Source of the DNA: Xenorhabdus doucetiae
GTDB taxonomy: Bacteria > Pseudomonadota > Gammaproteobacteria > Enterobacterales > Enterobacteriaceae
Reading direction: 5' to 3'
Assembly: GCF_000968195.1 (NCBI RefSeq)
Contig: NZ_FO704550.1
Location: 372,001 to 436,000, forward strand
Length of the DNA stretch: 64,000 nt
The first letter of the stretch is position 1. The number at the start of each line of letters is the position of its first letter. Shown piece by piece: positions 9,971 to 20,161 of the stretch. The notes beneath the pieces were generated by a model. It had not been told where the DNA came from. It saw nothing but the letters and a program-made list of their open reading frames with translations, and ran no database searches. A program made the position numbers and the translations under genes.

Positions 9971-9998
9971 TTGCCAGAGGAATAATTTCTCGTATAAT
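9971..9998 (+). promoter_or_regulatory. Promoter of the first tRNA-Gly gene
   Basis: TTGCCA (9971-9976) and TATAAT (9993-9998) are 16 bases apart. They are followed by the GC-rich discriminator GCGCTCCCC, typical of stable-RNA promoters under stringent control. The tRNA begins about 50 bases downstream. Confidence 0.8.
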
Positions 9999-10050
9999 GC
10001 GCTCCCCGTACCGATGAAGAAATTCAAAAGTACAGCACGCCAAAATTTAC

Positions 10051-10126
<76 letters not shown>

Positions 10127-10275
10127 AATCTTCGTTCACAAATCTACATCGATTTCTCAGATTTCATAAGACCCTATCTATCGTTCACTTTTCTAGTCCG
10201 AGAAAAAGATAGCCTGCATGGTGGACACGCACACTATCTCTAACCATATCTCAATAGGCTTAATTACAGTATTGT

Positions 10276-10719
10276 TTATGACCAAGCGTCATAGTATGCC
10301 AGTAATCGTTCTCTTATCTTGTCGTTGTAGTGGGAGAAAGCGATGATCTCCGGAGGAGGCGTAAAACGAGGATGAAGAGAATGAATTAAATTATCGTAAC
10401 GATGCAACAGCCCTTCTTGAATCATTGGGGACCAATTTGGCTTGATATCCCAGAGACACTCATAACCTACACCAAGCATTTGTGAGACGGTTTCTTTGGC
10501 CGTTATGTCGCGGGAAAGGCCAGTTAAGGGGGCACGTATGGGAGTAAAATCACTAAGATCGATGTCAGTATTTGGTTTTCCATAGATGGCATTGGCAACG
10601 TAGTCAGCTAGCAGAGGTGATTGATGCAAACCATCTCGATACGTGCCAGTAACCAGCCAAAGTCCATTCATTCCACATTCTCCAATGAGAGGAAATCCAT
10701 CGGCTGGTATAGTCCATTA
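10276..10719 (-). pseudogene. C-terminal fragment of an FAD-dependent amine/amino-acid oxidoreductase (DAO family)
   Basis: About 147 codons are open on the minus strand down to 10276, beginning right after an in-frame stop at 10717-10719. The residues PADGFPLIGECGMNGLWLVT and YRDGLHQSPLLADYVANAIYG look like the C-terminal FAD-contacting part of the DAO/ThiO/DadA fold. The N-terminal Rossmann GxGxxG domain is absent. The frame abuts the stop codon of the MFS gene upstream of it, so a deletion probably removed its 5' two-thirds. An ATG at 10671 could start a 131-residue peptide, but that would not be an enzyme. Confidence 0.65.
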
Positions 10720-11964
10720 TTATCTCACTTTAGGTGGTGTTATTGAAATTCTAACACTACGCGGTGTAAGTGAAAGTAGGGCAAAGATAGCCAGAATTAA
10801 GCCTATCCATAGTGGCGATATTAATCCATATCCTGCACCAATGCTTAACCCTCCAGCCCATGCGATAAATGCCAAGCCGCTGTTAATGATAGATACATGA
10901 ACACTACTGACCAGTGGGCCTGCATTTGCTACTCGCATAACACGTGTAATCATTGCGGGACTCATGGGAACACCGACAAGACCAATTATTAAAAAGGCAA
11001 TAACGCTTATATAACGATTTTCTGGAAAAAGTGCGAATATCAGTAACGATATAGCCAGTATGCTAATCCCAATAGTGAGTACCACGAAGGTCTGTTGATC
11101 AGCAAAACGACCAGTAATCGTGTTGCCAATAACATTCGCTACACCGTAAAGGCCGAGTAAAATAGGCACAATGGTAGGCTGTAACCCTGTGACTTCAGTT
11201 AAGATTGCAGAAATGTAGCTGAAAGCTGCGTAAGATGCCCCGATGATGAGGGCACTTGTAGCATAAGCCGCCCAAAGTTTCCCATTTCTGAATGAGGTCA
11301 GTTGATCGCTAATACGGATATCTGAGGTATTGCGCGAAACAGGCACTAGCGCCCACACGATGAAGGAACAAGTAATGGTGAATATAACAACCAACCAAAA
11401 ATTCAAACGCCAGCCAAGGTGCTGATCGATCACGGTTGCTGCGGGTACGCCTAAAACGGTCGCTAACATCATGCCACCGAGTACAATTGATGAGGCTCTT
11501 CCTCGCATTTCAGTTCTGACAACTTCACCACAGATTGCTAAGGAGATACCAATACAAGCAGAACCTGCAACACCAGTGATAACTCGGGCAATAGCCATAG
11601 TTAGATAATTTCCAGCAGTTGCGGCTATTATCCCTCCGAAGCTATAAAGCGCCAGCAGCCAAAGTAGCGCTTTTTTGTTGGGGATTCGTAGCGCGACAAA
11701 CAGTGCTGTCAATATCGGCCCACCGACGACCATGCCGATAGCATAGAGTGAAATCAGGTAGCCAATATCCGCGACAGTGACCCCAAACACCCCGGTTAAT
11801 GATGGCATCATACCTACAACCATAAACTCAGAGGTGGTAAGTATAAATATCGTCAGTCCGAGCAAATAAATGGAGATCGGTATATCGCGCTGCTTTTGTG
11901 TTGGTGATTCTGTTATTCCCGATAAATCTTTCGGGCTAGCACTCTCTGATTGAATTTTATTCAT
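10720..11964 (-). CDS. MFS transporter, DHA1 (AraJ/YdhP-like) family
   Basis: A 414-residue, 12-helix inner-membrane protein with a hydrophilic N-terminal tail of about 30 residues. The segment FILTTSEFMVVGMMPSLTGV and the motif-C-like VLGVPAATVIDQHLGWR are typical of arabinose-efflux-like DHA1 pumps. The ATG overlaps the original stop codon of the MFS gene upstream (ATGAATAA arrangement), which shows the two were one coupled operon before an IS insertion. The substrate is unknown. The IS now separates it from its original promoter. Confidence 0.8.
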   Translation of the reverse strand: MNKIQSESASPKDLSGITESPTQKQRDIPISIYLLGLTIFILTTSEFMVVGMMPSLTGVFGVTVADIGYLISLYAIGMVVGGPILTALFVALRIPNKKALLWLLALYSFGGIIAATAGNYLTMAIARVITGVAGSACIGISLAICGEVVRTEMRGRASSIVLGGMMLATVLGVPAATVIDQHLGWRLNFWLVVIFTITCSFIVWALVPVSRNTSDIRISDQLTSFRNGKLWAAYATSALIIGASYAAFSYISAILTEVTGLQPTIVPILLGLYGVANVIGNTITGRFADQQTFVVLTIGISILAISLLIFALFPENRYISVIAFLIIGLVGVPMSPAMITRVMRVANAGPLVSSVHVSIINSGLAFIAWAGGLSIGAGYGLISPLWIGLILAIFALLSLTPRSVRISITPPKVR

Positions 11965-12034
11965 GATGCGGTTTTCCTAATGCAACAGAATTTCGGTTTG
12001 TAAGCAGGATCGCCAGTAATGCTGCAATGATATA

Positions 12035-13137
12035 TACCAATCTAACTTGAAGATGCAGGTTTTAAAATCTGAAAGTTGTCAGTCAGTCTAGTCGTGAGTT
12101 CTTTCGCTTTTTCTGGCAAAGTCACATGAAAAAAGTGACGAAGGGTTTCACGGAATGTCTTTGCATCCGGAAAATAAACATTGTTACGTACTTGCTCATT
12201 CATATACTTCCACAATCGCTCTATTGGATTGAGGCCTGGGCTGTAAGGCGGTAGGTAATGCAGTTCAATATTAAGGACATATGCCACCTCTTTCACCAAT
12301 TCTGCCCGGTGGTAACCCGCCCCATCCAGAATAATATGAATTTTTTGCGAAAGTGGGTAAGTTTCTCTAATAGCGCCGAAAAAATACGCGATATTTTCGG
12401 CATTGATACTCGGGTATTCACGGATCACGGTGTCTTCAATTCGTTGTAAATTGAGGGCGCCCAGAAGATTGAGACGGGTACGACTGCCGGTGGTTTCGAC
12501 CACTTTTACCTGATTTTTCCCCGCTTTCATCCAACCATAGCTGAGCTTTGTGGACTGCGAAGGATGCACCGCATCAATAAATAGGATAGGTTCATTCTGA
12601 CCTGCCCGGTCTTTCAGAGACTGGTAGTCATCAATAAATTGTTGCTGCTTATCCGCATCGAATTTATGAGGAACGCCCTTTGGCTTTTTGTAGCTGAAAC
12701 CTTGTCGGTGAAGCCATTTCGTCATGCCTCCCACGCTGAAAGACACCTGCCAACGAGCTCGTACATAATCCACAATTTGAGCGGTCGTATGCAGCAAATT
12801 TGCCGTCAAATAATCAACCAGATCGGCGGTTTGTTTGGCAGAGAGATGGCTTTCAGAACCGCCATTTTCGGGGGTGAGTTTTTCCTGCGCGATGAAATCT
12901 TTTAGGTGACGGCTTACCGTAGTTTCATGAATACGTAAGGCCTGAGCAATCATCTGAGCTGTCCAGCCCTCTGACGCCAAAAGCACGGCCTTGATGCGAT
13001 CACAGACTCGACTATCACGAGTGGTATCATGCATCAATTCGAGGGCACGTTTTTGTTCTGGTGTCAGATGAATTTTCATGATTGCAAGCATGATCGGGTT
13101 TGGATAAGAAATCAAGCATCTTCAATGGCGATTGGTA
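12035..13137. mobile_element. IS630-family insertion sequence, complete
   Basis: An element of about 1.1 kb with imperfect terminal inverted repeats. The left end starts TACCAATCTAACTTGAAGAT, and the right end in reverse complement starts TACCAATCGCCATTGAAGAT. It is flanked by a TA duplication (12033-12034 and 13138-13139), the IS630/mariner hallmark. It carries one transposase gene on the minus strand. It sits in the 3' end of an MFS gene, and removing it with one TA restores that reading frame exactly. Confidence 0.88.
12042..13079 (-). CDS. IS630-family transposase
   Basis: The protein is about 345 residues from the ATG at 13079. The frame is open to an earlier ATG at 13115, but that one lies inside the terminal repeat. 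It has an N-terminal helix-turn-helix region (MIAQALRIHETTVSRHLKD) and a DDE catalytic core. The core acids are D in ILFIDAVHPS, D in IHIILDGAGYH and E in LNPIERLWKYMN. No frameshift or stop is seen, so it could be active. The start is uncertain because no clear ribosome site precedes either ATG. Confidence 0.9.
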   Translation of the reverse strand: MKIHLTPEQKRALELMHDTTRDSRVCDRIKAVLLASEGWTAQMIAQALRIHETTVSRHLKDFIAQEKLTPENGGSESHLSAKQTADLVDYLTANLLHTTAQIVDYVRARWQVSFSVGGMTKWLHRQGFSYKKPKGVPHKFDADKQQQFIDDYQSLKDRAGQNEPILFIDAVHPSQSTKLSYGWMKAGKNQVKVVETTGSRTRLNLLGALNLQRIEDTVIREYPSINAENIAYFFGAIRETYPLSQKIHIILDGAGYHRAELVKEVAYVLNIELHYLPPYSPGLNPIERLWKYMNEQVRNNVYFPDAKTFRETLRHFFHVTLPEKAKELTTRLTDNFQILKPASSS

Positions 13138-14501
13138 TAAACAACGGCAGCAGTTCCAAACGCCCATACATATCCATCAATAGCATCTACTTGTGTCGCG
13201 GCTACGGCCATTAATGCTGATAAGCCTATAGTGGGGCCGAGTTCCATAGCTGTGTTCATGACTCCTCCAGCCAGTCCCGCTTGGTGTTGTGGTACATTCA
13301 TTGTGGAAAGTACGGCAGAACCTGAAAAAGCCAGCGCGGTACCTACTGCCACAAGAATCAAACTGGGTAGTAGCCCCATAACGTAAGTCGTATTTCTGTC
13401 AATATTAACCAACAATCCAAATCCTATCGCAGCGATAAATAGCCCTGAGCTTGTTACCCGTATTGCTCCCAAGCGACCAACTAAGTGTGTTGTCATTTGT
13501 CCGATTGCGATAAGAGCGATAGCAAATGGTAAGAATGCAGTTGCTGTCATAAGCGGTGTCCATCCTAACTCTTGTTGTAGGTAGAGAGATAAAACAAAGT
13601 TGATAACACCTGATCCTACGGCAGCGAGAAACATACCAAATAACCCAGTTAGTCGAGACCGTTCGAAAATAAATCCGGGAGGAAGAAGTGGGTCACGGAC
13701 GAAACGTTCGAGTACTGCAAAGGCAACTAATAAGCAAAGGCCAGTCAGCAGTGGGAACAGTACAATTGATGATATCCACGGGTGATCGCCCGTTAATATC
13801 AAGCCATAACTACTTAAAGAAATGCCGAGAGTGGCGAGTATTGCGCCAATCAAGTCTAATTTTGGCCTATGCTGATGAGAGTCATCAGCTCCGGCTGGAA
13901 GTAGGGTGCGAGCGCTGATCAAACCTATGCATGAAACCAAGACAGGGATAGCGAACATCCATCGCCAAGAAATCCATGTTGTTGCTACTCCTGAGATGAC
14001 AAATCCTAAGACGGCACCCAGAACAGAAACACCTCCCCATGTGGTCATTGCCCGGGAAAAGGCACTATGCTCTGGGAACAAAGCACGTAATACAGCCATT
14101 GCAGCTGGTGCTGTCAACGCTCCCCCTATCCCTTGAGCAAATCGCATGGCAACAAGTACCTTAAACGTAGGAGAGAAACCAGCAATAACGGAAGATATAC
14201 CGAAGATGAGTAAACCAACAGCGAACATTCGTCGTCCTTGAAACCTGTCTGCCAGCCGCCCTCCAAAGAGTAATAGGCTGCTGAATGGGAGTCCGTAGGC
14301 AGCAAGAACAAGGAGTAGATCAGCGGATGTGAGGTTGAATTCTATCGCGATTTTTGGAAGTGGAACTGTGATTAATGCGATCGTAAATATCAGAGTTGAC
14401 TGGACGATTGCCAAGATCGTGAATGCTAGTCTCTGGGTATTCTGTGTCGATTTTATCTGTAGTTCTTCATTGTTTTTAGAGGAAATATTGTTAGACGGCA
14501 T
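13138..14501 (-). pseudogene. DHA2-family MFS drug transporter with its C-terminus cut off by an IS630 element
   Basis: The start at 14501 has AGGAG eight bases upstream. About 454 native residues of a 14-helix DHA2 transporter follow (FGGRLADRFQGRR loop motif, GGALTAPAAMAVLR). At the TA target the frame runs into the IS and stops at 13122. The missing end is still present at 12032-11957: joined across one TA it reads VVYIIAALLAILLTNRN and ends ten codons later, with its stop overlapping the next MFS start. The intact protein would be 479 residues, so only about 24 are lost, mostly the end of the last helix. The truncated product may keep some activity. Confidence 0.8.
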
Positions 14502-14749
14502 GATGAAAACTCCTAATAGATAAAGAGTGGTATGAAATACTATGATGCCATTAAAATAAAACATTCAATGTAATTATTGAATGACAGATTAATATGACTT
14601 TAACTTTTCGTCAACAATTAACAGTCCGTAGTACTTTATCCCTGTATGAGTGAATAACTTGCAGATGTTAAGTAGTGATAATTGGAGGCAGTAATAGTAT
14701 TAATTAGAATGTATTTTGAGCGCTTGATGTTTTGCCGTGTGTAAAATGC
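14502..14749. other. Intergenic region between the truncated MFS gene and the tRNA promoter
   Basis: This AT-rich stretch should hold the promoter of the leftward MFS gene near its left end. I see no further gene or strong hairpin. The tRNA-Gly copy-2 promoter begins at its right end. Confidence 0.4.
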
Positions 14750-14778
14750 TTGCCATCTCTTTCAAACCAAGCCATAAT
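14750..14778 (+). promoter_or_regulatory. Promoter of the second tRNA-Gly gene
   Basis: TTGCCA (14750-14755) and CATAAT (14773-14778) are 17 bases apart. The following AGCGCCCATTC resembles the sequences after the promoters at 18650 and 27849, so these three share ancestry. The tRNA starts about 88 bases further on. Confidence 0.75.
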
Positions 14779-14866
14779 AGCGCCCATTCTGATGCGTAGA
14801 TGATAAAAATCTATTTACAATCAAATGATTGCAGATTTTATATCACTGTAATAATGCGCTAGCCAT

Positions 14867-14942
<76 letters not shown>

Positions 14943-14983
14943 AATTCAGGACGGTAGATTTTATCAGAGTCTGCAAGTCATAG

Positions 14984-15009
14984 AAAAAAGCACCTTTAGG
15001 TGCTTTTTT
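14984..15009. terminator. Bidirectional terminator between tRNA-Gly copy 2 and the indolepyruvate oxidoreductase gene
   Basis: AAAAAAGCACC, a four-base loop and GGTGCTTTTTT form a symmetrical hairpin with an A-tract before and a T-tract after. It can stop the rightward tRNA transcript and the leftward oxidoreductase transcript. Confidence 0.88.
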
Positions 15010-15040
15010 CGTATTCAATCAATAGATTATCATTCTGTTT

Positions 15041-18000
15041 TTATAACGCTTTCAGCAACTCTGCTTTACTTTCCAACATGCGTTGTATCGCTTTTTGCTT
15101 TACATGACCGAAGCCGCGCACCTGATTGGGGAGTTCCGCGAGTTGCTGACAGGTTGCCAAATTAGTGCGATCCATCTTTTCGATCAAAAAATCAATTAAC
15201 CGCTCATATTCAAGCAGCAAATTTCTCTCCTGCTTACGCTCGTCCTGATAACCAAAAATATCGAAAACAGTGCCACGCAGTGGCTTACAGGCGGCAAGGA
15301 GGCGGAATACAGGAATGATCCACGAACCGTATTCCCTTTTTCCTCGCTGGCCTGTGCGGGGATCTTTGCGATTGAAGAGGGGAACGCTAAGGTGAAAACG
15401 AAGGGTATCGGTATTATCAAATTGCGCGCGGAGTTTATCAAAAAAACCAGTTTTGACATAAAGTCGTGCCACTTCATATTCATCTTTATACGCCATCAAT
15501 TTGAATAAATTTTCCGCAATGGATTGGGTAATCTCTTCGGCATCGATCTGTTGAGCAACCATTTGAACTTGGGCAACGCGGCTGAGATAACGCATCGCAT
15601 ATCTTTCATCTTGGTAATCAACCAGAAATTGATAGCGATGCATAATGAGATCGTCCAGACTTTTTATCTTTTTTTGTGGCGTCATAGTGAGGTGTTTTTG
15701 CAGAATATCGGGTTGCACGGCTGCAATGCGGCCTATACAGAAAGCCCGCTGCGCATTATCTGCTGAAGCTCCCAGCTCTCGCATGACGTTATTGATAGCA
15801 GATAATGTGATGGGGAGTTTGCCGAGTTGCCAGGCATAACCGATTAAGATGATATTTGTTTGGTCCCTGTCGCCGACGAGATGCGCTGCCATCATTTCTG
15901 CATCAATGGAAAGTAATGTCTGCGTGTGTTGATGCAGGGTATCCAGCATTTTGGGGTGATCTAAATCCAGCATAGGGGAGCGAAGCATGGTGCCGATTTG
16001 TGTTTCGTGGGTGTTCAGCAGGCATTTTGTTGAGCTTCTCGACATCACTTCCAGTGAGCTTTGCCCGGTTGCTGCCACTAAATCCGCGGCGATAACCAGA
16101 TTGGCGCGTCCCCGATCAATCCTGACCTGATGCAGTTTATCTTGGTTATGGCATAACCGAACATGGGTTATTGCTTCCCCGCCTTTTTGGGCAAAACCGG
16201 TAAAATTGAGCAAGTTGACGAAACAATTGTCTAATTGCGCGGCATTTGAGAGTAAATGCCCTGCGGTGACAATACCTGTACCACCGATGCCGACTAACAG
16301 GATTTCATAAGGTGTTTCGGCAGAAACCCGCGTTGGCTGCGGTAATTGGTGGATAATTTTATCTAACTCATCATGTGGGATGAGTTTGCTGAGATCTGCG
16401 CGTGGGGTGGCATTTTCGACCGTGATAAAGCTGGGGCAAAATCCTTTCAGGCAGGACAGATCTGAGTTGCAAACGTGTTGGTCTATCTGACGCTTAGTAC
16501 CTAAAGGTGTTTTGGCGGGAATGACGGCAAGGCAATTTGATTGTATTTGGCAGTCACCACATCCCTCACAAACCCATTCATTGATGACGGCGCGGCGCGT
16601 GACTTTTGGCACCAAGCCACGCTTTCTTTTACGGCGTAATTCTGTGGCACAGGCTTGATCGTAGATAAGCACCGTGACGCCAACAATATCCCGAAGACGC
16701 TTCTGGACATCTTCCAGATAATCGCGCTCATAGAGTTTTACATTGGCAGGAAGGTTGTTTTTATCTTTATATTTATCAAGGTCATCCGTTACGACAACCA
16801 CCTCTTTCACACCTTCTGCCAGCATCAAAGAAACTATTTGCGGTAGGGTGATATTGCCATCCAGAGGCTGCCCGCCCGTCATCGCCACGGCATCATTGAA
16901 CAGCAATTTGTAAGTAATATGGCTCCCTGCGGCGACGGATTGGCGAATGGCTAAGTGACCAGAATGAAAATAGGTGCCATCTCCCAGATTTTGAAAGACG
17001 TGAGAGCGATTCACAAACGGGGAATGCCCTATCCAGTCAACGCCTTCTCCCCCCATAGGTAAGAGGCCGCTTCCGGTGTTGCGATCCATCCACGAGGCCA
17101 TGACATGGCAGCCAATGCCAGGCTGGGCTTGGCTGCCGTCTGGCAAGCGCGTTGACGTACTATGGGGGCATCCGGCGCAGAAATAAGGGGTGCGTTTGGG
17201 CAAAGTTGCATCGTGCTGAATGACTGCGGTTGACCATTCTGGTGGCACGGAGAGAAATATATTGAATTGCTGTAACCATCCCGCAAGGGGGGAGATAACC
17301 CGTGAAGGGCGTAGTTCAACGTCAGTGGGTAATAATTTCTGACCAAGATGATTATGCTTACCTATCAGGCGAATATTTTTTTGTAATTGAACTAATCGGT
17401 GCGCCAGCAGCATTTCAACCATAGCGGCTTTTTCTTCAATGACAAAAATATGACTGACTTGCGCCGCCAGTTCACTGAGAAGGGGGGATAAAGGATAAAC
17501 TAAGCGGACATGGAGAAAGGCGATCCCGTGTTGGGCCAGTTCAGAAGGTGTTAATCCCCCGACACGCAGGGCTTCCATCACATCTTTATGGGCTTTGCCC
17601 ACCGTGACCAATAAAGCGTGTGGATGTTCACAAGGAACGAGCAGGTAATCAATGGGATTAAGTTTAGCGAACTCTTCGACGGCTTTCAGTTTATAGGCCA
17701 GGCGCTTTTCAATCTGTGGGCCGGGCAGATCAGGCCAGCGCCAATGCAGCCCATCGGGACCCGGATCAACCTGTGGAATTTGATAATCAGGGAGTGGCTG
17801 GCTTTCCCTGACCGCACCGCTTTCCACCACTTCGCTGATGGCTTTGAAGCCAAACCATGCACCACTCACACGGGATGCCGCCCAACCCCATAAACCGACA
17901 CTCATATAGTCGGCAACCGATGCGGGATGCAGGATGGGCATACTCCAAGCCATCATACTGAGATCAGATTGATGGGACATGGAAGAAGAGACACAACCAT

Positions 18001-18409
18001 GATCATCCCCGGCGATAACCAGCACACCGCCGTGTGGAGAGGAACCGTAGGCATTACCGTGTTTAAGCGCATCACCGGAACGATCGACGCCTGGCCCTTT
18101 GCCGTACCACATGCTAAAAACACCGCTAACCTGTCTGTCCGGATCGGTTTCGACTTTTTGTGTTCCTATCAGCGCACTGGCTGCAAGATCTTCATTGACG
18201 GCAGGCTGAAAGCGAATATTGGCTTGAATAAGTTGTTTGCTGTGTTGCCATAATGTTTGATCTAAACGAGCTAAAGGGGAACCACGGTAACCTGAAACGA
18301 ACCCCGCTGTGTTGAGATTATGGACTTTATCCAACTCAGCTTGAGCGAGTAGAAGGTCAACCAGTGCCTCAGTGCCCGTGACGAATTTAGATTGATAATA
18401 TCGAGCCAT
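15041..18409 (-). CDS. Indolepyruvate:ferredoxin oxidoreductase, fused alpha-beta type
   Basis: A 1122-residue single-chain enzyme of the large IorA-IorB fusion class. It oxidatively decarboxylates arylpyruvates such as indolepyruvate to aryl-acetyl-CoA, passing electrons to ferredoxin. Domain order: pyruvate-oxidoreductase-like N-terminal part (GFVSGYRGSPLARLD), a TPP-binding segment with GDGTYFHSGHLA (about residue 470), an iron-sulfur region (VCEGCGDCQIQSNC), then the gamma/beta domain with GIGGTGIVTAGHLL (about 710). It lies between two tRNA-Gly copies as a single gene with its own terminator. It could process transaminated Trp, Phe or Tyr. A functional link to the tryptophanase-like cluster downstream is only a suggestion. 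Confidence 0.9.
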   Translation of the reverse strand: MARYYQSKFVTGTEALVDLLLAQAELDKVHNLNTAGFVSGYRGSPLARLDQTLWQHSKQLIQANIRFQPAVNEDLAASALIGTQKVETDPDRQVSGVFSMWYGKGPGVDRSGDALKHGNAYGSSPHGGVLVIAGDDHGCVSSSMSHQSDLSMMAWSMPILHPASVADYMSVGLWGWAASRVSGAWFGFKAISEVVESGAVRESQPLPDYQIPQVDPGPDGLHWRWPDLPGPQIEKRLAYKLKAVEEFAKLNPIDYLLVPCEHPHALLVTVGKAHKDVMEALRVGGLTPSELAQHGIAFLHVRLVYPLSPLLSELAAQVSHIFVIEEKAAMVEMLLAHRLVQLQKNIRLIGKHNHLGQKLLPTDVELRPSRVISPLAGWLQQFNIFLSVPPEWSTAVIQHDATLPKRTPYFCAGCPHSTSTRLPDGSQAQPGIGCHVMASWMDRNTGSGLLPMGGEGVDWIGHSPFVNRSHVFQNLGDGTYFHSGHLAIRQSVAAGSHITYKLLFNDAVAMTGGQPLDGNITLPQIVSLMLAEGVKEVVVVTDDLDKYKDKNNLPANVKLYERDYLEDVQKRLRDIVGVTVLIYDQACATELRRKRKRGLVPKVTRRAVINEWVCEGCGDCQIQSNCLAVIPAKTPLGTKRQIDQHVCNSDLSCLKGFCPSFITVENATPRADLSKLIPHDELDKIIHQLPQPTRVSAETPYEILLVGIGGTGIVTAGHLLSNAAQLDNCFVNLLNFTGFAQKGGEAITHVRLCHNQDKLHQVRIDRGRANLVIAADLVAATGQSSLEVMSRSSTKCLLNTHETQIGTMLRSPMLDLDHPKMLDTLHQHTQTLLSIDAEMMAAHLVGDRDQTNIILIGYAWQLGKLPITLSAINNVMRELGASADNAQRAFCIGRIAAVQPDILQKHLTMTPQKKIKSLDDLIMHRYQFLVDYQDERYAMRYLSRVAQVQMVAQQIDAEEITQSIAENLFKLMAYKDEYEVARLYVKTGFFDKLRAQFDNTDTLRFHLSVPLFNRKDPRTGQRGKREYGSWIIPVFRLLAACKPLRGTVFDIFGYQDERKQERNLLLEYERLIDFLIEKMDRTNLATCQQLAELPNQVRGFGHVKQKAIQRMLESKAELLKAL

Positions 18410-18649
18410 ATTTTTGACCCTCTCTCAAGAGAATAATCATCTAAGTAATGACCAAAATTGTTGTTAATCTATTTCCACAAAATCGTTACGACAAGCATAA
18501 ACATTATTAGATGTTGGTTAGTTGTTTATTTTATGTTAACGCCATGATGTTTGTTATTCCAGATAACTGTTGAGGTGCGGGGATGGATTTTTTTTCAAAC
18601 TTGGGCGAGTATATTTTGGGCATTTAGCACGGAAGTGGAAGCAAAGGGC
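18410..18649. other. Intergenic region upstream of tRNA-Gly copy 3
   Basis: AT-rich sequence between the divergent oxidoreductase gene and the third tRNA promoter. It should contain the leftward promoter for the oxidoreductase. No gene or marked repeat is visible. Confidence 0.4.
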
Positions 18650-18678
18650 TTGCCATCTTATCTGAACACGTTCATAAT
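18650..18678 (+). promoter_or_regulatory. Promoter of the third tRNA-Gly gene
   Basis: TTGCCA (18650-18655), 17-base spacer and CATAAT (18673-18678), followed by GACGCCCATTCC. It is closely related to the promoter of copy 2. The tRNA begins about 114 bases downstream. Confidence 0.75.
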
Positions 18679-18792
18679 GACGCCCATTCCTGATATGCAG
18701 GTTCCAATAATCATCTGGTAACTCATAGGGTTAACGGATGTCAGAAGTCGGTATTCAGGTATCTCTAGCTAATAATATTAGCTGTCAGCGAC

Positions 18793-18868
<76 letters not shown>

Positions 18869-19102
18869 ATTTCTTCTCTCTTTTTTTTATAAAAAATCTT
18901 TATAATTCCAACAATCGCTTATTTTTGTGTCTGCTTTTGTATTCTTTTCTTTATTCTTTATAAAAAGAACCATTTATTTAATTAGCGTTAATACATTAAT
19001 TCTGTCCGTTTTATTCGTATTCTTGTATTAAGTTAATCAGATAAACTATCTGCATTACTGTTACAATCGATAACACGATAACCTGATTTTCTGCCTGTCC
19101 TT

Positions 19103-20106
19103 ATGAAATCGAAGATAATACCCTCTGAGCCTGAACGAATAACATTGCAACAACTCGCTTTGAATCATCCCCACCGGGATATCCGTACGCTAGGAACGGG
19201 TTTGCTCATGCTTGCCAGAGGGAGCAAGCCGTCCCAGATCACCGCTGAAATAGGATGCAGTCTCCGGGTTATCTATAATTGGGTTCACATGTGGCACAAT
19301 TCAGGGATAGCGGGATTATTAGGCGGTCATGCTGGAGGCCGGTATCTCGCTATGACGCCTGAAATGATTGCCACTGCGGTCGAAGCTGCCTGTGCAGAGT
19401 CCCTAACTCTCGCACGGATAGCCCAGTGCGTTGAGGCAAAGCATGGGCCCCTGCCTTGTACGCTTGAAACGCTGGCAAATACCCTGAAAAAGCAGGGGCT
19501 CACCTATAAACGCACCCGTCTATCGCTTAAAAAAAGCGCAACGAAACGGAGTTTGCTAACAAATCCGCCTTGCTGAATAAAATTAAGGCTGGAGCACAGT
19601 TAGGCCATTACCGTTTGGTCTATTTTGATGAGGCGGGTTTTGCCGCATCTCCTCCGGTGCAATATGGATGGAGTCCACGGGGTAAGCCCCATGAAACTGA
19701 GCCTCAAGAGCATGACAGGCGGTCAGTTCTGGGGGCGTTAAATTACACGGATAACACGCTGTTTTACCAGACAACGTCAGGCAGTATCACGCGAGATGAC
19801 GTGATTGATTTTTTAGAGCAGCTCGCCCAACAAGGGGACAACCGCCTGACATTTTTAGTGTTGGATAATGCGCGTATCCATCACGGGATTGAAGAAAAAA
19901 TCAGAAATAGCTGGTTACGAGAACACAACCTGTTTTTATTCTACCTTCCCGCCTACAGCCCAGAGCTGAATTTGATTGAAATCGTCTGGAAACAAGCCAA
20001 ATACCATTGGCGACGTTTTATCACTTGGACTCAGGAGACAATGGAGAATGAATTAAATACGTTATTGGGCGGTTATGGTAACCAATTTGCAATTAATTTC
20101 TCTTGA
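19103..20106 (+). CDS. IS630-family transposase in two frames joined by a likely -1 frameshift
   Basis: The first frame (19103-19576) gives 157 residues with a helix-turn-helix domain (SQITAEIGCSLRVIYNWV) and ends shortly after a run of seven A at 19529-19535. The second frame, read from the A run to 20106, carries the DDE core: D in VYFDEAGF, D in FLVLDNARIHH and E in LNLIEIVWK. Slipping back one base at the A run gives RLSLKKKRNETEFANKS across the junction, which fits IS630 relatives. Neither half is damaged otherwise, so this looks like programmed frameshifting, not decay. I could not define the element ends with confidence. Confidence 0.78.
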
Positions 20107-20161
20107 GTACTTAATCAAACATTTCCTGAAACATAAGGAATAATTAATATAACGAGCTTTC

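Noticed and set aside
10127..10275. Integration scars (partial tRNA-Gly 3' ends) marking att sites
   Set aside because: Apart from the three full copies I found no partial tRNA duplicates and no integrase gene in the interval.
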